Assembly: GCA_902805985.1 (NCBI GenBank)
Contig: CADCUW010000073.1
Span: 1-7,930 of the forward strand
DNA length: 7,930 nt
From: an uncultured Rubrobacteraceae bacterium
GTDB lineage: Bacteria > Actinomycetota > Rubrobacteria > Rubrobacterales > Rubrobacteraceae
Reading direction: 5' to 3'
A model generated the notes under the pieces. That model saw only the letters and a list, made by a program, of their open reading frames with translations, ran no database searches and was not told the origin of the DNA. The position numbers were made by a program, and so were the translations under genes. Shown piece by piece: positions 5,638 to 7,930 of the stretch (positions within the stretch are counted from its first letter, which is position 1; every line of letters starts with the position of its first letter).

Positions 5638-7008
5638 ATGAACCACGCCGAAGAGACCCGCGCAGCAGACGAGGGCTTCGGTCGAGGTGTGGCGCCCAGC
5701 GGGCGGCTCCTCGTCCGGGTCTTGCTATCCACGCTCTTCTTGCTCTCTAGCTTCCCCCTCGGGCTCTTCTGGTTCGTCGTCCTGGTCGTGCTGCTGGCGG
5801 CGGGTCTTCCCCTGACGATCGTGTGGGTCGGGCTGCCCATCTTGGCCCTCGCCATGCTGGTGTGCGTCGTGGGCGTCGGCGTCGAGCGGTGGCGCCTGGC
5901 CACGCTGCTGGGCACGCGCCTGCCTTCGCCTCTCCGACCATTGCCCCGCGGGTCGCTCCTGGCCCGGGTGCGGAGCCGGGCGGCGGACCCCGCCCTCTGG
6001 CGCGGCCTGCTCTACCTGCTCTTGCTCTTCCCGATCGGGCTGGTCGAGCTCGTGGTCGTCCTCGTCCCGGCCTTCTCGGTAGTCCTGGTCAGCTACCCGC
6101 TGTGGTTGCAGACGCTCCCCGAAGGCCGGGGCCTAACGTGGACGGGCATCTTCGTGGCGGAGACCGGGCCAGAGGCGCTGCTGGTCATGCTCGTCGGACT
6201 CGTGATCATGGCGGCAGCGGTAGCCTTCGTCCCGCAGGTAGCCCGGGCGCACGCCGTCCTGGGCCGGGTCCTGCTTGGGCCGCGAGACCGGGAGGAGCTC
6301 CAAGAGCGGGTGGAGGTACTGACCGAGAGCCGCACAAGGGCCGTGGAGGCCGCCATCGTAGAGCGGCGCAGGATCGAGCGCGACCTGCACGACGGCGCCC
6401 AGCAGCGCCTCGTCTCTTTAGCGATGGCCCTCGGCATGGCCCGCCAGAAGCTGGAGAGGGCCTCCGACGGGGGCGGCCTCAAAGACCCCGAGACCGCGCT
6501 GGCTACCGAGCTTGTCGGGGAGGCGCACGAGGAGGCCAAGCGGGCCCTCGCCGAGATCCGGGACCTCATCCGGGGCATCCACCCGGCTGTCCTCACCGAC
6601 AGGGGCCTCGACGCGGCGATCTCCGCGCTCGCCGGCCGCTCCCCGGTGCCAACTTCGGTGGAGGTCGATCTCGACGAACGCCCCCCGGATGCGACTGAGA
6701 TCACCGCCTACTTCGTGATCGCCGAGGCCCTGGCCAACGTCGCCAAACACTCGGGCGCCTCCGAAGCCCGCGTCCTGGTGCGCCGAGAAAGGGGCCTCCT
6801 CGCGGGGAACGGGAAGCGTTCGGAGGACCTCCTGACCGTGGAGGTCGAGGACGACGGCGGGGGCGGGGCGGATCCGGCGGGCACGGGCCTCACCGGGCTG
6901 GCCGCCCGGGCGGCCGCCCTCGACGGCCGCGTGACGGTCGAGAGCCCCGCCGGTGGCCCCACCACGGTGCGCGCGGCGTTGCCGTGGGGGAGCGCGGACG
7001 ATGGGTGA
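5638..7008 (+). CDS. Two-component sensor histidine kinase (HisKA_3/NarL-type partner, hydrophobic sensor)
   Basis: This 456-residue membrane histidine kinase autophosphorylates and passes phosphate to the regulator encoded next. Residues 24-81 and 123-199 hold about four hydrophobic stretches. They include FPLGLFWFVVLVVLLAAGLP, which resembles the 'putative sensor' domain of actinobacterial kinases, and leave little extracellular sequence. A short helical linker (215-245) leads to the HisKA_3 dimerisation domain with ERDLHDGAQQRL, where His251 is the predicted phosphosite. The HATPase_c domain has an N-box (Asn367 in ALANVAKHSG), DDGGGG (405-410) and GTGLTGL (415-421). ATG at 5638 has AGGAG 4 bases upstream, and no nearby in-frame alternative exists. 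The stop overlaps the regulator start by 8 bases, so the two are translationally coupled. The signal is unknown; the small loops suggest sensing in or at the membrane, possibly envelope stress. Confidence 0.92.
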   Translation: MNHAEETRAADEGFGRGVAPSGRLLVRVLLSTLFLLSSFPLGLFWFVVLVVLLAAGLPLTIVWVGLPILALAMLVCVVGVGVERWRLATLLGTRLPSPLRPLPRGSLLARVRSRAADPALWRGLLYLLLLFPIGLVELVVVLVPAFSVVLVSYPLWLQTLPEGRGLTWTGIFVAETGPEALLVMLVGLVIMAAAVAFVPQVARAHAVLGRVLLGPRDREELQERVEVLTESRTRAVEAAIVERRRIERDLHDGAQQRLVSLAMALGMARQKLERASDGGGLKDPETALATELVGEAHEEAKRALAEIRDLIRGIHPAVLTDRGLDAAISALAGRSPVPTSVEVDLDERPPDATEITAYFVIAEALANVAKHSGASEARVLVRRERGLLAGNGKRSEDLLTVEVEDDGGGGADPAGTGLTGLAARAAALDGRVTVESPAGGPTTVRAALPWGSADDG

Positions 7009-7678
7009 GGACACCCCCCGTAAGCTCCCCCCTCTGAGGGTCGCGATCGCCGAGGACTCCGGCCTCTTGCGGGCTGGGCTCTCGCGCCTGATAACCGACG
7101 CCGGCCACAGGGTCGTCGCCGAGGTGAGTGACGGACCGGCCTTCTTGAGCGCCGTCGAGGAGCAGCGCCCCGACGTGGCCGTCGTGGACGTGCGCATGCC
7201 GCCGGGCTTCAAGGACGAGGGTCTCAAGGCCGCCCTGAAGGCGAGGAGGCGAACGCCCGGTCTCGCGGTGCTGGTGCTCTCGCAGTACGTCGAGGAGCGC
7301 TACGGCAGGGAGCTCTTGGAGTCCGGGATGGAGGGCACGGGCTACCTGCTCAAGGACCGCGTCGCCGACGTAGCCGAGTTCGTCTCGGCCCTCGAGTCTG
7401 TAGGCTCCGGCGGCACCGTGCTAGACCCGGAGGTGGTGGGCCAGCTCCTGGCCCGCAGGAGGCGCAACGAAGGCCTCGCCGCCCTCACCCCGCGCGAGGC
7501 CGAGGTCCTAGCCCTCGTCGCCGAGGGCCGCACCAACCAGGCCATAGCGAAGGCGCTCTTCGTCACCGGGGGCGCCGTGGAGAAGCACGTCAAGAGCATC
7601 TTTGGCAAGCTCGGGCTGGCCCAGGGCGAGGCCGACCACCGTCGCGTGCTGGCGGTGCTGGCCTACCTGCGCGGCTAG
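7001..7678 (+). CDS. NarL/LuxR-family response regulator
   Basis: This 225-residue cytoplasmic DNA-binding response regulator is the partner of the kinase before it. The receiver domain covers about residues 12-130, with the acidic pair Glu18-Asp19, the phospho-acceptor Asp63 in VVDVRMPP, Ser94 and Lys118 in LLKD. A linker leads to a LuxR-type helix-turn-helix at about 161-206 (LTPREAEVLALVAEGRTNQ, then a recognition helix with AVEKHVKSIFGKLGL), followed by a short tail with DHRRVLAVLAYL. The length is typical of the family and all key residues are present. ATG at 7001 lies inside the last codons of the kinase gene (ATGGGTGA overlap), with GGGGGAG 8 bases upstream. Target genes cannot be read from the sequence; autoregulation or control of the upstream hydrolase is only a guess. 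Confidence 0.95.
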   Translation: MGEDTPRKLPPLRVAIAEDSGLLRAGLSRLITDAGHRVVAEVSDGPAFLSAVEEQRPDVAVVDVRMPPGFKDEGLKAALKARRRTPGLAVLVLSQYVEERYGRELLESGMEGTGYLLKDRVADVAEFVSALESVGSGGTVLDPEVVGQLLARRRRNEGLAALTPREAEVLALVAEGRTNQAIAKALFVTGGAVEKHVKSIFGKLGLAQGEADHRRVLAVLAYLRG

Positions 7679-7700
7679 GACTCATCCGCAAGCCGTGCCT

Positions 7701-7737
7701 CGTCGCCAACCCCGGCAAGCGCGGGACCCCGGCGACG
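7701..7737 (+). terminator. Candidate terminator-like hairpin after the regulator gene
   Basis: CGTCGCC (7701-7707) and GGCGACG (7731-7737) pair perfectly, with an inner CCCG / CGGG stem (7711-7714, 7722-7725) and small internal loops. It begins 23 bases after the regulator stop, the usual place for a terminator. No T-run follows, so it would be one of the U-tract-less hairpins proposed for high-GC actinobacteria rather than a standard intrinsic terminator. Confidence 0.4.
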
Positions 7738-7764
7738 GGAGACGGTGGGCGACACGAGTTCCGG

Positions 7765-7801
7765 GCGTTTCACGGTACTTCAGGCCGTGAGGGTGAAGCG
7801 C
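7765..7801 (+). repeat. Overlapping alternative hairpins upstream of the dehydrogenase
   Basis: GCGTTTCAC (7765-7773) can pair with GTGAAGCGC (7793-7801) over nine positions with one G-U pair. Alternatively TCACGG (7770-7775) pairs with CCGTGA (7785-7790). The two folds share TCAC and exclude each other. They lie upstream of the candidate promoter at 7836, so they may belong to the end of the kinase-regulator transcript rather than to the dehydrogenase leader. Confidence 0.35.
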
Positions 7802-7832
7802 GTCCCCTGTCGCTGGGTTGGTGCCCGCCCCG

Positions 7833-7841
7833 TGCTATGGT
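7833..7841 (+). promoter_or_regulatory. Candidate extended -10 (TGCTATGGT) for the dehydrogenase gene
   Basis: TGC followed by TATGGT fits the extended -10 pattern TGnTAnnnT, which can work without a good -35, and none is seen here at 17 bases. Transcription would start near 7848, giving a leader of about 27 bases that contains the GGAGGAGG ribosome binding site. Confidence 0.35.
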
Positions 7842-7874
7842 ATTGGGCCGTAGATGGGTGACGGAGGAGGAGAG

Positions 7875-7930
7875 ATGGAGACGAGAGCCGCGGTGGCCTT
7901 CGAGGCCGAGAAGCCGCTGAGCATAGAGAC
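7875..7930 (+). CDS. Zinc-dependent alcohol dehydrogenase, N-terminus only (runs off right edge)
   Basis: Eighteen complete codons are visible, beginning METRAAVAFEAEKPLSIET. This matches the typical N-terminus of medium-chain zinc-dependent alcohol dehydrogenases of the class III type (S-hydroxymethyl-thiol/formaldehyde dehydrogenases), where K/ETRAAVA followed by KPL.IE is common. The catalytic zinc ligands and the NAD-binding fold lie outside the window, so the exact substrate is open: formaldehyde-thiol adduct, aryl alcohol or another alcohol. ATG at 7875 follows GGAGGAGG at 7863-7870. An in-frame ATG at 7854 would add a Gly-rich heptapeptide encoded by the ribosome binding site itself, so it is unlikely. 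Confidence 0.75.
   Translation, partial: METRAAVAFEAEKPLSIE

Noticed and set aside
5823..6698. Plus-strand open frame inside the kinase gene (291 codons)
   Set aside because: Its translation is Pro/Arg/Gly-rich, as expected of an out-of-frame reading of GC-rich DNA, and it lies wholly within the well-supported kinase frame.
7854..7874. In-frame upstream ATG for the dehydrogenase
   Set aside because: It would make the ribosome binding site code for a Gly-rich heptapeptide, and the family N-terminus begins at the ATG at 7875.

Overview
The window comes from a high-GC bacterium whose coding frames have strongly GC-biased third codon positions. The protein set suggests an actinobacterium, possibly a deep-branching one such as Rubrobacter. 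It includes a GAF-free histidine kinase with a hydrophobic actinobacterial-type sensor, a NarL-type regulator, and a class III-type zinc alcohol dehydrogenase start. That placement is inferred from protein flavour and base composition only. No rRNA, tRNA, insertion sequence, phage gene or CRISPR array is visible.

Layout from left to right. Bases 1-168 hold the first 56 codons of an unrecognised minus-strand gene that runs off the left edge and may be leaderless. Bases 169-432 are intergenic, with two GC-rich stem-loops. Bases 433-3231 (minus) encode a 932-residue altronate/galactarate dehydratase-family (UxaA-like) protein, nearly double the usual length. A divergent intergenic region (3232-3460) separates it from a plus-strand serine hydrolase of the class C beta-lactamase/penicillin-binding-protein type (3461-5566), which has a signal peptide and four C-terminal membrane helices. 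After a 71-base gap come a sensor histidine kinase (5638-7008) and an overlapping response regulator (7001-7678), which form a two-gene operon. A 196-base intergenic region (7679-7874) holds two hairpin regions and a candidate promoter. It leads into the N-terminus of a zinc-dependent alcohol dehydrogenase (7875 to the right edge).

The most notable item is the long dehydratase. It contains two UxaA-like modules in tandem after one N-terminal SAF domain, and the two modules have decayed in a complementary way. Module A keeps the QCGGSD-type C-domain motif but has lost the three cysteines usually found in the second domain. Module B keeps those three cysteines (PTxxC, HTEGCG, HGCE) but has lost QCGGSD and the other C-domain signatures. 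The two halves together carry one full motif set, which suggests one composite active site in a single chain.

The other genes look like an ordinary mix. The kinase-regulator pair follows a membrane-anchored envelope hydrolase, so a role in envelope sensing is possible but unproven. The sugar-acid dehydratase is transcribed away from the rest and appears to be its own unit.
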